From: Arsenophonus sp052174455
Lineage (GTDB): Bacteria; Pseudomonadota; Gammaproteobacteria; Enterobacterales; Enterobacteriaceae
DNA length: 64,000 nucleotides
Direction: 5' to 3'
NCBI GenBank assembly: GCA_052174455.1
Contig: JBQMRP010000030.1
Coordinates: 124,001 to 188,000 of the forward strand
Below the pieces are notes generated by a model, which was not told the DNA's origin, ran no database searches, and saw only the letters and a program-made list of their open reading frames with translations. A program made the position numbers and the translations under genes. How positions within the stretch are numbered: position 1 is the stretch's first letter; every line of letters starts with the position of its first letter. This document shows positions 42,086-53,812 of the stretch, piece by piece.

Positions 42086-42830
42086 AATTCATCTACTAAC
42101 TATTTAGATTTAAAATTTTTTTAACACTTAACTTTTTCTGCACTACCTTATTTTTGCAGATAATGGGATTTTAGTTTAACGTTAGATTTTATTTTAGGCA
42201 CGATTTTTGTTCTTCTCATATAACGTTCATCGGTTAATTTAATACTATTACCTGTCAATGGATGCTGTGGCTATTGATATAAATTTAGCTAAAAAAGCAA
42301 ATAATGTAGGCTGTAATAAAAACTAAGATACTGCTAACGAACATGAAGAAATAATAATAAGAAAATAAATGATGCCAAAAATGGATCTCATACATATGTA
42401 TTAAAAATTCTTTTTAAGATAAGCAAATAAGCAAATAAACAAAGTTGTAATTTTAAATAAAAATTAAAATTATCTTCAATAAGAATAATATGTTAAAATT
42501 AAAAATTATTTTTCTGTCTCTAAAAATAGATTATGATTAAGTTTTTAATTAAAATATCAACATTGTAAGTCACAAAATTAACTAATCATTAATATTTTTT
42601 ATTCATTTAAGGTAACTAGACTTAATATTTAAGATGCAAAATATTAACAAATTATTTAATCTGACAAATTACTGTTTATGTATCAAGTAAAAAAAATATT
42701 AAATTAATTTAATATTTATTAAACATATAAAATTACTTTTACTTAAGCTAAAAATCATACTTTTCATATTTATAACAAATTTTATTTTGCTATAGTGAAT
42801 ATCCAGATAATCGATAATATTGAATCGACT
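42086..42830. other. AT-rich stretch before cls, no gene seen
   Basis: About 745 bases of very AT-rich DNA with no frame or pseudogene that I recognise. Near 42,425-42,442 there is a short direct repeat (AAGCAAAT twice). The cls promoter should be in the last 150 bases; TATAGTGAAT near 42,791 is a possible -10 region. Confidence 0.4.
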
Positions 42831-42850
42831 CTAAGATAGGAACATCTTAG
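42831..42850 (+). promoter_or_regulatory. Hairpin presenting the cls Shine-Dalgarno
   Basis: CTAAGAT (42,831-42,837) pairs perfectly with ATCTTAG (42,844-42,850), leaving the loop AGGAAC. The loop AGGA is the only ribosome-binding site before the cls ATG at 42,854. The stem could limit or time translation, or simply display the site in a loop. No function is demonstrated. Confidence 0.45.
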
Positions 42851-42853
42851 TCT

Positions 42854-44315
42854 ATGGCAACCGTCTATATTTTATTAAACTGGGCTGTACTTTTTTTTTT
42901 ACTGGCTAATTATTGCCACAGTTACTATACGTATTTTATTAAAAAGACGTCCAGTGACTTCTACCCTAACCTGGCTATTAATTATTTATATTATACCATT
43001 GGTTGGGGTTATTGCTTATTTGGCTTTTGGTGAATTACATCTTGGAAAGCGACGAGTAATTAAAGCAAAGAATATGTGGCCTTCAGTTGAAACTTGGCTT
43101 AAAAAGCTCAAGCAATCTAAACATATTTTTTGTAAAAAAAATAGTCGTGTAGCAGAGCCTTTATTTAAACTCTGCAAAAAAAGACAAGGAATTGGTGGTG
43201 TTAAAGGTAATAAAATTCAACTTATAATTAATTATAAAGATGCTTTAAATACCATTATAGATGATATTAATTTAGCTTTTTACAATATTGAAATGGTATT
43301 TTATCTTTGGCAAGATGGAGGGTTAGTTGATGAAGTTACGGAAGCTCTAATTAATGCAGCAAAACGTGGTATAAAATGCCGAATAATGATTGATTCGGCA
43401 GGTAGTTGGTCTTTTTTTCATAGCCATCAACCAAAAAAAATGCGTGAAGCTGGAATAGAATTAATAGAATCACTAAAAGTAAATTTGTTCCGCTTTTTTT
43501 TACGGCGAATGGATCTCCGCCAACATCGAAAAATAATTATTATTGATAATAATATTTCATATGTTGGTAGTATGAATATGGTTGATCCTCGATTTTTTAA
43601 GCAAAAAGCGGACATGGGGCAATGGATAGATATTGTCGTTCGGATGAAAGGACCAGTCTCAACAACGCTTGGTATTGTTTACGCCTTTGATTGGGAAATG
43701 GAAACAGGTCAACGTATTCTTCCTCCTCCTCCCGATATTAACATTATGTCATTTGAAAAAGCTAATGGACATACAACTCAACTCATTGCTTCAGGGCCTG
43801 GTTTTCCAGAAGAATTAATCCAGCAATCTTTAATGACTGCGATTTTTTCTGCTCGTAAACAGCTAATCCTTACCACACCTTATTTTGTTCCAAGCGATGA
43901 TCTAATCCATGCTATTTGCACTGTAGCTATGCGAGGCGTTGAAGTGTTAATGGTCATTCCTAATCGGAATAATTCTTTTTTAGTTCGTTGGGCAAGCCGA
44001 GCATTTTACTCTGAATTATTAGAAGCTGGTGTTAAAATCTATCAGTTCAATGATGGGCTTCTACATACTAAAAGTCTGTCTGTTGATGGTGAATTAAGCT
44101 TAATTGGTTCTGTTAATCTAGACATGAGAAGCCTTTGGCTTAATTTTGAAATTACTGTTGTTATTGATGATAAAAGTTTTGGTAACGATTTAATGTTAGT
44201 TCAATATGATTATATTGCTCGCTCTACCCCTCTGATGCAGAAAAATTGGAATAAACGCCCATTATGGAACCGTGTTATTGAACGTATTTGCTATTTTTTT
44301 AGCCCGTTTTTATAA
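42854..44315 (+). CDS. cls: Cardiolipin synthase A, one-base frameshift in a T10 tract
   Basis: ClsA joins two phosphatidylglycerol molecules into cardiolipin in the inner membrane. The main frame (42,954-44,315) has both HKD phospholipase-D motifs: HRKIIIIDNNISYVGSMN near residue 225 and HTKSLSVDGELSLIGSVN near residue 400 of the whole protein. The second membrane helix with WLLIIYIIPLVGVIAYLAFGELHLG is also there. The N-terminus (MATVYILLNWAVLFF from ATG 42,854) is in another frame. The two join at ten T residues (42,891-42,900); with nine Ts the text would read straight through as LFFYWLIIATVTIRILLKRR, giving the canonical 486 residues. Transcript slippage on the T-run could restore it, as described for poly(A) tracts in Buchnera and Blochmannia. 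A sequencing error or true loss are the alternatives. Confidence 0.85.
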
Positions 44316-44379
44316 TATTATTAATAATATTAAAACATTACAAAAACTATTTTTATTAAATTAAGGCAATAGAAATAGT

Positions 44380-44960
44380 GTGAGTTATTAGTAAATGTGG
44401 TTTATGGTGGTCGTAGACTACGTTTCATTCTGATATTTCATGAATCTCTTCTCCATCGTTAAATTAGATAGAGTTTACCACCAGAGTCAATAGGTTAAAT
44501 TTTATTAATTGGTCTAGATTTTCTGAGTAGATTACAGACTGTAGCAGCTTAAGTGCTATTGAAAGGATTGTTTTCTAACTGCAGTGCTTCGGGGTATCGG
44601 CTTCATAGCGCTATTGTTGCAAAAAGCTGATTTAATCCAAACTCGTTATTCTTATGATGCCAATTAAGCTGATAGGAAGGTATAGAATGCCAGCAGCTCC
44701 TCTAGATTTTTCTCCAGTTTATTCATCGTTGCAGAGATGCTTATGCTGAAAACCTTGCCAACAAAATATCAAGAGGTTTATTAGCAGCATTGCGATTGTT
44801 TGGTAACTAGAACTCTTACAGTTCACCTTTAATTTTCGGTGTTAAATGCCTTTGAAGAGTGAAGCTAGCACATTACTTATTTGTGTACCAAATAGTGTTA
44901 GTGTTGGGTGCCAGGGAATATCTTTGTTACATACACTCCAAAAATGAATGTAGCATACAC
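44380..44960 (-). mobile_element. IS256-family element, 3' part, copy 10 (left half)
   Basis: The outer end is near 44,382 (GAGTTATTAGTAAATGTGG). The minus-strand text follows the transposase 3' half and then stops near 44,950, after about 230 bases of the middle have been deleted. An IS91 element starts just beyond, and the matching 5' half of the IS256 copy resumes at about 46,925. Confidence 0.75.
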
Positions 44961-44984
44961 TACGGTGTGAGAGGAGCAGCTATC

Positions 44985-46905
44985 TTGTTTTGAGAATATT
45001 CTTGATCTAAGTTACTGTTTTATACTCTGCGATATATTATAACTTTTAGGAATTCACCAAGATAAATTAGAATAAAAATTCTAGAAAGCGCAAACCAGGT
45101 AAAACTAGGTAAATCAGGAAGACAACATACGACTATCGTATTAAACTATTAATTTATCCTAAACCCTTTAAGGTTTTCTGGTTAAAATTAATGATGACAG
45201 ACCGACTGAATTTTTATAATACCCTAAATGTGGCTCATATACCAATACGTCTAATTCGGCCCCAATTTTTTTAAGCACTCAGTATTATTTATTTTTAATC
45301 ACGATTATCCAGATTTTTAAGAATGCTTAAGCCAAAATTAATGATTTTGGATAAAGCTGCATTAAGGAGAAATAACTGACAGTATCTTTACAAATGAATT
45401 CATCACCTCTATGGAATTAGGTGATAATAACCTCTGTCTTCTTCGCTCCCTAGATAAACATAAAAATAAGTGGACTGATAGACCTAACTAATACTTGTAG
45501 GATGACGATTTCTATTTTCTTTGGAAAATATCTAGATGTATATGCAATCCCCTTCCTAATTAAACTATTTTTACTATTAATAAAACTGAAATAACTTTCT
45601 TAAAACATGGTGAAAATGTTAATTTATGGATCAGTTTATACTGTCGAGGGAACTCTTGCTTGTAGAGTATTTTTGTGCCATTGGTGTGTTTGCATGCTAT
45701 TGTTATACCTTTTCTTAAGCTCTTCAACCGTCGTTTTTTGCTAAAGTTGTAGAGTTTATAAAATATTACAGTGTATGTTGCGTCAAAGCTAGCGAGGATT
45801 AATTAACATATCAGGTTCATATTTTATTCGACTGCAACTATTAACACATTACTTTTACTACTACTCATCTTATTTGGTCTGTTTTTAATAATAACTAGAC
45901 GCTACTAAAATCTCTATTTTTACCTGGTAGGCCGTCCTACAGTACCCTGTACTATTCTGCAGTGAACACGCAAAATAGAATATCGAAATTAGTATCTTCT
46001 GTCCCTTTACAGTTATGGTTGACAACTTAATCAATATCAGTATCTTCATTTCTTAGTTACTTGAGGGTGCCTGAATATTAAATATCCTGTATAGCGTTTG
46101 AACTATTCTTTAAAAAGAACGCCAGAATGGATCTGGCGAACCCCTTGTCAATCCAATTGCTGCGTTAGAAATATGACATGATAATCACAGTAATCTTTTT
46201 CCTAGTTGGGGTATATTCCCACTAGGAAATAATAACAGTATTATCTGAAATCAGAGTACGAATATGTTAATGGAAGAAAACACTTCCATAAAGAACAAAG
46301 GTGAGGTGACATAACATGAAATACCTTAGACTTTAACCTTAAACGTTCCAAGGTATTTGTATTAAAACTCCAGCATTACCGTGAATGGAGGTGATCGTAT
46401 ATAATTATAGATAATCGACTCAACAATACCGCAGAATCAGACTACCTTCCGTGATGCAGGAAGGTATGATCGAGTGCTATATAGTTATATTCCGCTAGAC
46501 ATTTTAAGATGGTGCGTTACTTGGTTTCTTGTTGAATCCTTAATGAGGCAGATTATTAACAAGGGGGTGTATAAGGCGTTGTGGAGATAATGGCTAGAAA
46601 AAAACCGGAAAATCAGGATTAGTTGTTCTGATAAAAGAATTCCTATATACAGATTCATACAAATGTATTCTGCGTGACGACAGGTTACTTTTATCAACAC
46701 CCAGCTTGCAAAGCAAGCAAGGAAATTATTGTCAAAAGAATGCATAAAATAAAAACAATGGTTATTAACCGCAAAATCTAGAGTTAATATCTCTAAAATT
46801 ATAGCATTAGTTAAAAGAATACACACTCAAATAAAATTTCACTTACAATAGATCACAATAAACCCCTTTCTATTTCTTTTTAGAAAAGGAAGATGGTTTT
46901 TTGTT
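44985..46905 (+). mobile_element. IS91-family element, near full length, degenerate
   Basis: This is a sister of the copy at 33,640, aligned along its whole length. The left part has GTTACTGTTTTATACTCTGCGATATATTA at 45,012-45,040 in outline. The transposase middle is near 45,840-46,070, with pieces resembling TFTTPILFGL and GIFCPFTVMVDNLI. The C-terminal tail near 46,660-46,760 codes for RFIQMYSAxxQVTFINTQL-like text. A terminal hairpin CCTTTCT/AGAAAAGG lies near 46,866-46,888. It splits IS256 copy 10. No open frame. Confidence 0.72.
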
Positions 46906-46924
46906 TTTTTTAAAAGATAGATTT

Positions 46925-47505
46925 AATTTCTTAATCATGCACCATTGCCTAGCCTCTCTTAGGCTATTTTCGTTTCAGTCTACTGAAAGTGCTTCAGAGA
47001 GATCATATGCTTTTTTATCAAAAATCGCACTAGAGCTTAGTGAAAATCACGGGTGGATTATCCCGTATAATATCCATAGTAGAATTCTTCACCGTTTTTA
47101 CACGTTTCAGATAAGGCGATAACAATCAGCTGTTGAAGCATATTTAATTGCGCTGTTATTCCTGATCTTAGGCACTTTAGTTTCAACATCTCAAGTATTC
47201 ATTTTTGTAAGTTCACTGTAGCAAAAAACTATTACAGGCGATAGTTTGCCGCCTATCGATAAGGTAGTATTTTACATGTTTGTTGCAACATGTCTTTGAG
47301 CTCCAACCTTCAACAGCGTTGCTATTAGTTACTTGGTAGCATTACAAATTAGTTCATGCAAGAGATGCAGGTAATATCTAGTTTCCTAGATACCTGCAGC
47401 ATAAACTTTTTATGACACATCATTTCTCTGATGTTGACATCATTCATGAAATCAATCAGGAAGGATACACCATCATCTCCGAAGCACCATGCACCAGACA
47501 AGGAT
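46925..47505 (-). mobile_element. IS256-family element, 5' part, copy 10 (right half)
   Basis: This continues the IS256 copy interrupted at 44,960. The text on the minus strand covers the first 580 bases of the element up to the outer end near 47,492 (CCAGACAAGGATAACTC). Together the halves make one element with IS91 inside it. Confidence 0.75.
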
Positions 47506-47799
47506 AACTCATCGTTCATATTACACTAAATATTATCACTATCTTTAGCATAACTATGAATACAATCTAACAATAGATCATTGTTTTCTTATTCAAATAT
47601 TTTGGCTAAATCATGGTAACATTATAAGTAAGTTGACGTGCTTTAAGATCAAAAAATAGTCACAACTAACTCGGTATATAATATTCATAACCATTTATAA
47701 TTAAACTATAATAGAGTTACTAGAAATAAATGGTAGTTCATAATAAATATTATATTTAACTGTACTAAATGCTTCAGAGCGATCTTTTATATTTGCTTT

Positions 47800-48255
47800 T
47801 ATTGATATTATTTTTACTAATTTAGTTCATTTTATGAAAGGAAGTTCGAATAAAATAGCTTAAATATTGGTTCTGACAGATAAAAATCTTTAATCAGTTT
47901 TTGGTGCGTACCGTTGCGATTTAACAGAGGCAGAGTTTATAAAATGTTAAGTCCTTAAGTTTCCAAGAAATTATTTATTTTAGTCAGTTTTTATGCTAAA
48001 TAGATAGCTAATTCTTTCTAGTAAAGGTGTGCAAAACTTCTCGTAATGTTGTTCTAGTTACCACAATTAATTCTGTATAGCTCACGTTCTGCGGGTAAAT
48101 TTGAATCTCATAAAAATGGTTATTCCAAATATTTTTAATAATATTTTCTTCTGAAAAATTAATAGAACTTTACCTCCCTTATAGTTATCTTTTTTTCTGA
48201 CCTAAGAGAGATTTTTACCATCATAAAATTAGATAGTTTCAGAATGAAAAATTTT
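47800..48255 (-). pseudogene. fadR: fadR pseudogene (fatty-acid regulator)
   Basis: FadR is the GntR-type regulator that represses fatty-acid degradation and activates fabA/fabB. The minus-strand text near 48,120-48,170 reads SEENIIKNIWNNHF (FadR: AEEYIIESIWNNRF). It is followed by [20 protein letters not shown] near 48,030-48,090 (FadR: [20 protein letters not shown]), the DNA-recognition helix. Later FLETxGLNIL, LLNRNGTHQKLIKD and FIRTSFH, in changing frames, follow residues 75-115. Only the N-terminal half is left. The flanking 47,506-47,799 is featureless. Confidence 0.78.
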
Positions 48256-48444
48256 TTATGATAACCGCGAGTTATTAGAAATACTAATTTAACTATAAAG
48301 ACTTAATATAATTATCATTAATTAGGAAATTCTTCTTTTAATTTCAAATATAAAAACGTGGTATCTTACCCTTAGTTAATTTTACTTATATACCAGTTAG
48401 TATGATCCCAGATTATTATATAGATCTTCATTGTACAATCTTAT

Positions 48445-48614
48445 TCATGACCCGATGAAAAGAGCTGTGATGGTAAAATATCATAATGATAAGGTCTCAG
48501 ATAATCAGGTAAATACAACACCTTAAATCAGTGCTGCTCTTTAGGTCAGCAAAGAGCTTGCGTTTATTTTGCCTAAACGTTATGGCATCTTTGAACTTAC
48601 CGGAGATGTTACCG
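48445..48614 (+). mobile_element. IS481-family remnant, first 55 codons
   Basis: The translation VNTTPKISAALQVSKELA followed by FILPKRYGIFELTGD matches the start of the IS481 copy at 38,830 (TTPKIRAAIQ, LAKRYGISEFTV). It ends exactly where IS256 copy 11 begins at about 48,615. Confidence 0.65.
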
Positions 48615-49985
48615 AATTTGGTGTATGACGATCATCAGGCTACGTTCCACTCTGATATTTTATCAATCTGTTCTCCATTTCCTTAAATTAAATGTTGTTT
48701 ACCATCAAGAGTTAGCAGATTAAATTCTCTGATCCGGTTTTAGTTTTTCTGAGCAGAGTGTAGCAGCCTTCAATACCAATTAAAAATATTATCTTTCTCG
48801 AAGATCACTTCTTCGCGCCTTTCTTTCATAACCTCGTCGCATATAAAGCTAATTCAATTGGATTTCATCGTTTTTATTGATTCCAAGTATGCTGATAAGA
48901 AATTCTAGAATGCTCAGGCGTTCCTGTCGCTCTTTTTCAAGCTTCTTAATCCGCTGCAAAATACTTTGCTAAAATCTTGCCAATAAAGCATCAAAGGATT
49001 TATTAAGTGGCATCGCAGATTTTTGTACCCAGAATTTTTGCGGCTCAACCTTAACTTTCGATTACATTAGATTTGGGAATGAAGCTAGCACATTAGCTAT
49101 TTTATGTACCAAACAGTATCCATGCTGCGTATACTGGAATATCTTTTGCTATTGCATTTTAAAAACCAAGATTCCTCTTCTTCTATAGTAAGTTTAGAGG
49201 ATGCAGTTAAGATACGTGTTCACCAACCATTGAAAAGTTATGCCCAACTTGCTTCTGACTTTCAATAATCCCTTTCCAAGCGTAGTTAGAACTCCTTTTA
49301 TTCATGCAGTAATGCCGATAATGAGTAGTAGATAAAAGCGATCATCTTGCCTGACAGAACGGTATGCGAAATTGCCAAAGAAATAAACAAGCAGTATCGT
49401 TTAAAGTATGATGGCATAATTGCCTATGTTCTTCAAAGAATTAGTATTTCAATCTCCTGATAAAGTACCAAGAGATCTATGCTTTCACCAAGAAATAATT
49501 CCAGGGTTTTGTAAAATTACCGTAGAAATGCTTAACAACTACTAAATCATGATAAAAACTCTTCAACATTTTGCACTCTTCAGATAAGAGGGTGATAACG
49601 AGTTATTGAGGTATATTTCGTTGCCATTACTGATCTCTGAAATTATATATTTTAATCTCAACACCGTCAATACTAGCCTGGATGATTTTTTGTGACGAAT
49701 AATCATTATGAATGATGACATGACATCCGTAGACAAGAAAGCGTTCAGAATTTTATTAGAACCATGGCTTCTAGCTCAATCAATAGGAGGTGCCTATCAG
49801 ATTCCTGACACCATTAGATGACTTTATGCAAAATATCAGAATAATAGTCTCATTTTACAGATCCCTGTAGGATAAGCTTTTTTATGTTATATTATTTCTC
49901 TGTTGTTGAAATCATTTATCAAATCAATCTGCAGACACGCTATCATCTCCAAAATTCCATACACCAGAAATAAGCATAACTCTGA
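48615..49985 (-). mobile_element. IS256-family element, degenerate, copy 11
   Basis: This is a full-length minus-strand copy. The 3' end is near 48,617 (GAATTTGGTGTATGACGATCATC) and the 5' end near 49,979 (CCAGAAATAAGCATAAC). It interrupts or truncates the IS481 piece to its left and adjoins the IS110 remnant to its right. Confidence 0.8.
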
Positions 49986-50009
49986 TATGAAATATATCTT
50001 AATTAGCAT

Positions 50010-51000
50010 TGATTTTATAAAATGTCTGATGCAGGCCCATTTCATTAATGAGCATATAGATGAATTATAGATAAAGGAATTAAGCGAAATCCTCTATTAG
50101 AATAATTTTAGTAATTGTAAATCTTGTTTTATTTAACATGGAGAAGTCTTGTGGAGTTCTCAATATTAGAGTTATGAACTGAAAAACTGATGCATAAATT
50201 TAGATTACTTCAATGTAATTTCATCAAAGCGTTTATGATGGTAAATAAAAATGACGTTATAGACGTTCTTGCTATTTGAGTAGCGGTTCAACAATAAATA
50301 AACCGGGTTTCTATAAAAAGTGAAGGCTAACAGTCTGTTCTTTTTCTAAAATAAGATGTGCCGATATTTGATGAAATTTCGGACGCCCAGATAAACGGGC
50401 TATATAGATTATTATTAGAGTTTAGAAAACGGCACATAAGGGGGTCGGTATCATTAAATATGAGTATTCCAGAAGCGCTTGATCGCTTAAAGGAAAACCT
50501 GCCCCCGTCATTCCTTATTTTACTAGATTAAAGAGCAGTATCGACGACTTGGTAACTTTGATACTCAAACAGTTAACATAAAAGAGTAGCTGTCTATCTG
50601 GATAAAATAAAACTAAGCATGTCAGTGAATTATGGAAATCCATGGCATTAAGCTGCTTATTACCACTGCTGCAATTACCACAATTGGAAATATTAATACG
50701 TTTCAGTCAGGGACGAAAGTTCTCTTTTTATATTGAGTTAGTGCAAGAATAAACTGGCACTGACGGAAAGGTATAATAGCTACTGGATATTAGTAAACGT
50801 AGTGATACCTATCTGCGAAGTTATTTATCTATGTCAAAGCTCTTTCGGCTACACACTGCTGGTTAAAAAGTATTTCCTTTAGTTTACAACCCACAAAAGT
50901 CGGCTAACCAGAAGCGTAACAGTTGGCGAAGTAGCTAATAAAATAGTACGTACAGTGTAGACTTTTTGTTTTTTCCATAATTTGTATCTACTATAAAACA
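50010..51000 (+). mobile_element. IS110-family remnant
   Basis: The plus-strand pieces follow an IS110 transposase. The N-terminal RuvC-like (DEDD) part leaves FINEHIDEL and VNKNDVIDVLAI near 50,230-50,280 (family: KSNKNDAADAEAI), followed by RVSIKSEGQQSVLF and IPEALDRLKENLPP. The C-terminal transposase_20 part leaves IKLLITTAAITTIGNINTF (50,645-50,705), a RKG-IATGY-SKRSDTYL block near 50,765-50,815 and LIYVKALSATHCWLK. Stops and shifts are frequent. It is the only IS110 copy in the window. 51,001-51,479 has nothing I recognise. Confidence 0.75.
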
Positions 51001-51479
51001 TATTAGCATTAGACTATTTTAAGTATTATTTTTAATAAACATTAACTCTTTTAAATATTAATAGGTAGATGCTAAAAAGTTATGTAGGTAATTGTAGTAA
51101 TAATAAGGATATGGTAGAAATATAAATTTTCTAAATCTGAATTATTTCTTTAACTTAAAGCTCATTATAGGATTTATATATAAATCAGCGGATTACATAG
51201 AGGGGAAAGGAAGGCCCGCTGCAACACCTGCAACAAAGTCGAATATAAAACTGCAACTGCCGTCAATGTATAAATTTCGGATATCTGAAAACAGTGATAC
51301 GTTCATATAAAGATAATAAAATTGGTAATGAATAACTTCTTTAATCGAATGATTGTTAATCAGAATAGATACTAAATACTGATAAAAATAAATTAGTCTA
51401 TACTTATTAAGATTAAGTAAGACATAATTTAAAATTTACAAATCTATAAGATATAGAAGAGATCAGTTATATGAATAGA

Positions 51480-52255
51480 AATAATTAATAGAAATAGAAA
51501 AAGGTCGGTGGATTGTTAGTTTTTCTAGTGGAATTAGTTCTAAATGGTGATTTTCCGAAAGTTTCTGCTAAATTTGGTCATTAATAGGAAAAGAAGGAAT
51601 CCTAATTGGTGAATAGTAGCGGAAATGATTTAGTTAATTATAATAAAATCACAAATGGGGTATGTGTTCACCGTGATGGATTACCAGCTAAAATCAGGGG
51701 TATTTAAACTAACTGGATTTGGTATTCAATTAACAAAATTTATCATTCGCACTATTATTGGGATTATTGCGACAATAAAATTCTAGCTTAGCTTATCCAA
51801 ATTGGTAAGCTAATATGCTCATTGTCGTGAACGGATATTATCCGAAAATTGCATTCTGAATTATTGTTGCTATTTGGCGTGCTAATCATATATTATTAGT
51901 TTAATATATTGGCGTTATAAAAAGCCAATATTTATCGTATTAGCAGGATTTATTGAACAAGGTGAAGCTATTGAAGAGAATGTAAAAAGTAAGTATAAAA
52001 AAGAAAATAATATTATAGTTAAAAACATATGTTATATCACTTCATAGCCATGTTTTTCCTCATTCATTAATGAATAAGGGTTTTAACTGATTATATTAGT
52101 AGTAAAATTCAGACTTATCCTAATAAGTTAATTAGGAAAGACTAGTATCATAATGATGAATTACCACTCAGATTGCATTTTAATATCATCCCTATTGTCT
52201 ATTGTTTAATTAAAGATAGACTGGTTTTATGGCAACAGAAAATGATAACTTGTAT
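51480..52255 (+). pseudogene. nudC: nudC pseudogene (NAD(H) pyrophosphatase)
   Basis: NudC hydrolyses NADH and removes NAD caps from RNA. Readable pieces are KSGVFKLTGFGIQLTKF near 51,690-51,740 (E. coli: DVGLFQLAGRGVQLAEF) and AHCRERILSENC near 51,810-51,850 (SHCRERYYPQIA). FIVLAGFIEQGEAIEENV near 51,935-51,990 (VLAGFVEVGETLEQAV) includes the Nudix box start, and IIVKNICYITSQPC and DELPLRLHFN follow. The zinc-binding cysteines and the Nudix glutamates are lost or out of frame. Gene order (nudC-hemE-nfi-yjaG-hupA) supports the call. Confidence 0.8.
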
Positions 52256-52317
52256 AAATAATAATATTAATCATACTATATATAAGTTATTTTGGTTGTA
52301 AGTAACAATAAAAAAGA

Positions 52318-52545
52318 TAATCAGAAGCGCTGTGATTCAAGAAAATAACCATTTCAATGTTATTTAAGCTTACTCTCTCGTCTATTAAGAAAACCTAACA
52401 GCGCCTCAGGGATTGAACCTGCTGTAATCCTGCTTGGTAAGCAATATCCAATTTAAATATAGAGAACAGATTTACGAAGTATCAGAGTAGAAGATAGCTT
52501 AATCACATACACTAAATTTGCTAATAACTTTACTTTATTGATTGC
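52318..52545 (+). mobile_element. IS256-family fragment, 3' end, copy 12
   Basis: The last 230 bases of the element are present, with the VSNIQFKYREQIYEVSE-like tail at 52,440-52,495 and the outer end CACTAAATTTGCTAATAACTTTA near 52,518. It lies exactly between nudC and nfi, where hemE is found in relatives, and nfi resumes at once after it. It therefore marks the deletion that removed hemE. Confidence 0.75.
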
Positions 52546-52935
52546 TCGTGGAAAATTATAACATAAACCAGATCTTATCATGGTTGATGCCTATGATATT
52601 GCCAATCATCATCGTTTGTAGGTAGTTAGCTATTTAGGTTTTATTAGATATCTTAATGATTGGTATAGTAAGATCGTCTATTATGCTACCATGAGCTTTT
52701 AGATAAAATGATTGAAAGCTCTTAACTATTGAATGGTATTAAATAATAAAATTGGTTAGTATTTCTCGTAGTAAAAAATATGTAAATCACTTTATATTTT
52801 ATCTAGGCAAGAAATTAGTTTAGATCCTTCACTATTATTGGTTAAGCGTTATATTAAAGATTATCGTTTACCTGAACTAATTTGTTGGGTTGATGGATCG
52901 TTTCTAATAGAGCATTTTAAATCAAATTAAACAGA
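52546..52935 (+). pseudogene. nfi: nfi pseudogene (endonuclease V)
   Basis: Endonuclease V nicks DNA next to deoxyinosine. The text begins inside the gene: KPDLIMVDAYDIANHHRL near 52,569-52,620 (E. coli: KPDLVFVDGHGISHPRRLG) with the catalytic Asp in its usual place. The C-terminal piece ISLDPSLLLVKRYIKDYRLPELICWVDG at 52,815-52,895 follows the family end KGYRLPEPTRWADA. The N-terminal third is missing, cut by the IS256 fragment, and the middle is frameshifted. Confidence 0.82.
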
Positions 52936-53020
52936 ATTTAGAATAATTAAAGTTAAAATATGTGAAACTTATTGATTTTTAGGTAAACTTTGACGTAAAA
53001 CATAAGTGAGTACAAATTTA

Positions 53021-53615
53021 ATGTTAAGAAACTGTCAGATTCATTTATTTGAAGTTAGCAAAACTAGATAGTTTGCGCATATTACTTTATATGGCTTATT
53101 TATGTGAGTAGATGTATCTTAATTATCAATTGTTTTGTAAACAAATGAGCTTTTTAAATCTAATACGTTATCGTATTATTTTAGATTTAATTTATGAACC
53201 CCTGATTATCAAAGGTATTAAAATTAATATTAATAATTAGCTAGAAAATTTAGAGGAAATCATTCTCTTACCGCAAATAATTTTGCTATATATATTGAGT
53301 TCATCCTATTATTAATTTAGGAATTATTTTAAGTTAAATAACTTATTCTTACTTAAGAGGATAAGTATTAGATGGTTTTATTGAAGTAAGTAAAATTTCG
53401 ATTTGAACTATATAGTAATATAACTTGAATATGTAAAAGATGTTTAATTAAGAGGTAAAAGAAGTGATTACCATCGAAGCAGAATGGTATATTTAATGGA
53501 AGATTTAGCGTTTACTTTGTCGCTTGTGACAAACGTGGAATGTAGCGTTAATTAAAAAATTAAAATCTGATCATTGTGAAGTATGCTCAGTAATATTGGC
53601 ATTAAGGTTTCCTAA
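53021..53615 (+). pseudogene. yjaG: yjaG pseudogene (DUF416)
   Basis: The start MLRNCQIHL at 53,021 matches MLQNPIHLRLERL of YjaG. Further pieces are LNYQLFCKQMSFLN near 53,118-53,160 with RYRIILDLIYE near 53,168, and at the end EAEWYI-WKI-RLL near 53,480 and ALIKKLKSDH near 53,545-53,575 (E. coli: EQEWDIQWEIFRLLA, ELIKGLRADL). The gene directly precedes hupA, as in E. coli. The function of the family is unknown. All frames are interrupted. Confidence 0.78.
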
Positions 53616-53812
53616 TTTCGTTCATAGTGTTTAAAAATGTGATTTAGTACTATAAATTAAATGCTGAATTTAATGCATCACATTCGCCTATACTAGTTTT
53701 TCAGCAAATATGAAGAAGTGCCTTTCGAGGCGTATATTAAGAATTAATAGTTCTACATATCCAATGTACTCGATGATATGCAAAATGATAATACACTGTA
53801 TAAGGATAACTT

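Noticed and set aside
46485..46826. 113-codon open frame on the minus strand
   Set aside because: It is antisense to the C-terminal tail of the IS91 element, which is read on the plus strand, and has no independent support.
51190..51310. GC-richer patch that might be a riboswitch near the thiC-rsd locus
   Set aside because: I could not find the THI-box motif or a consistent fold, and no thi gene is adjacent.
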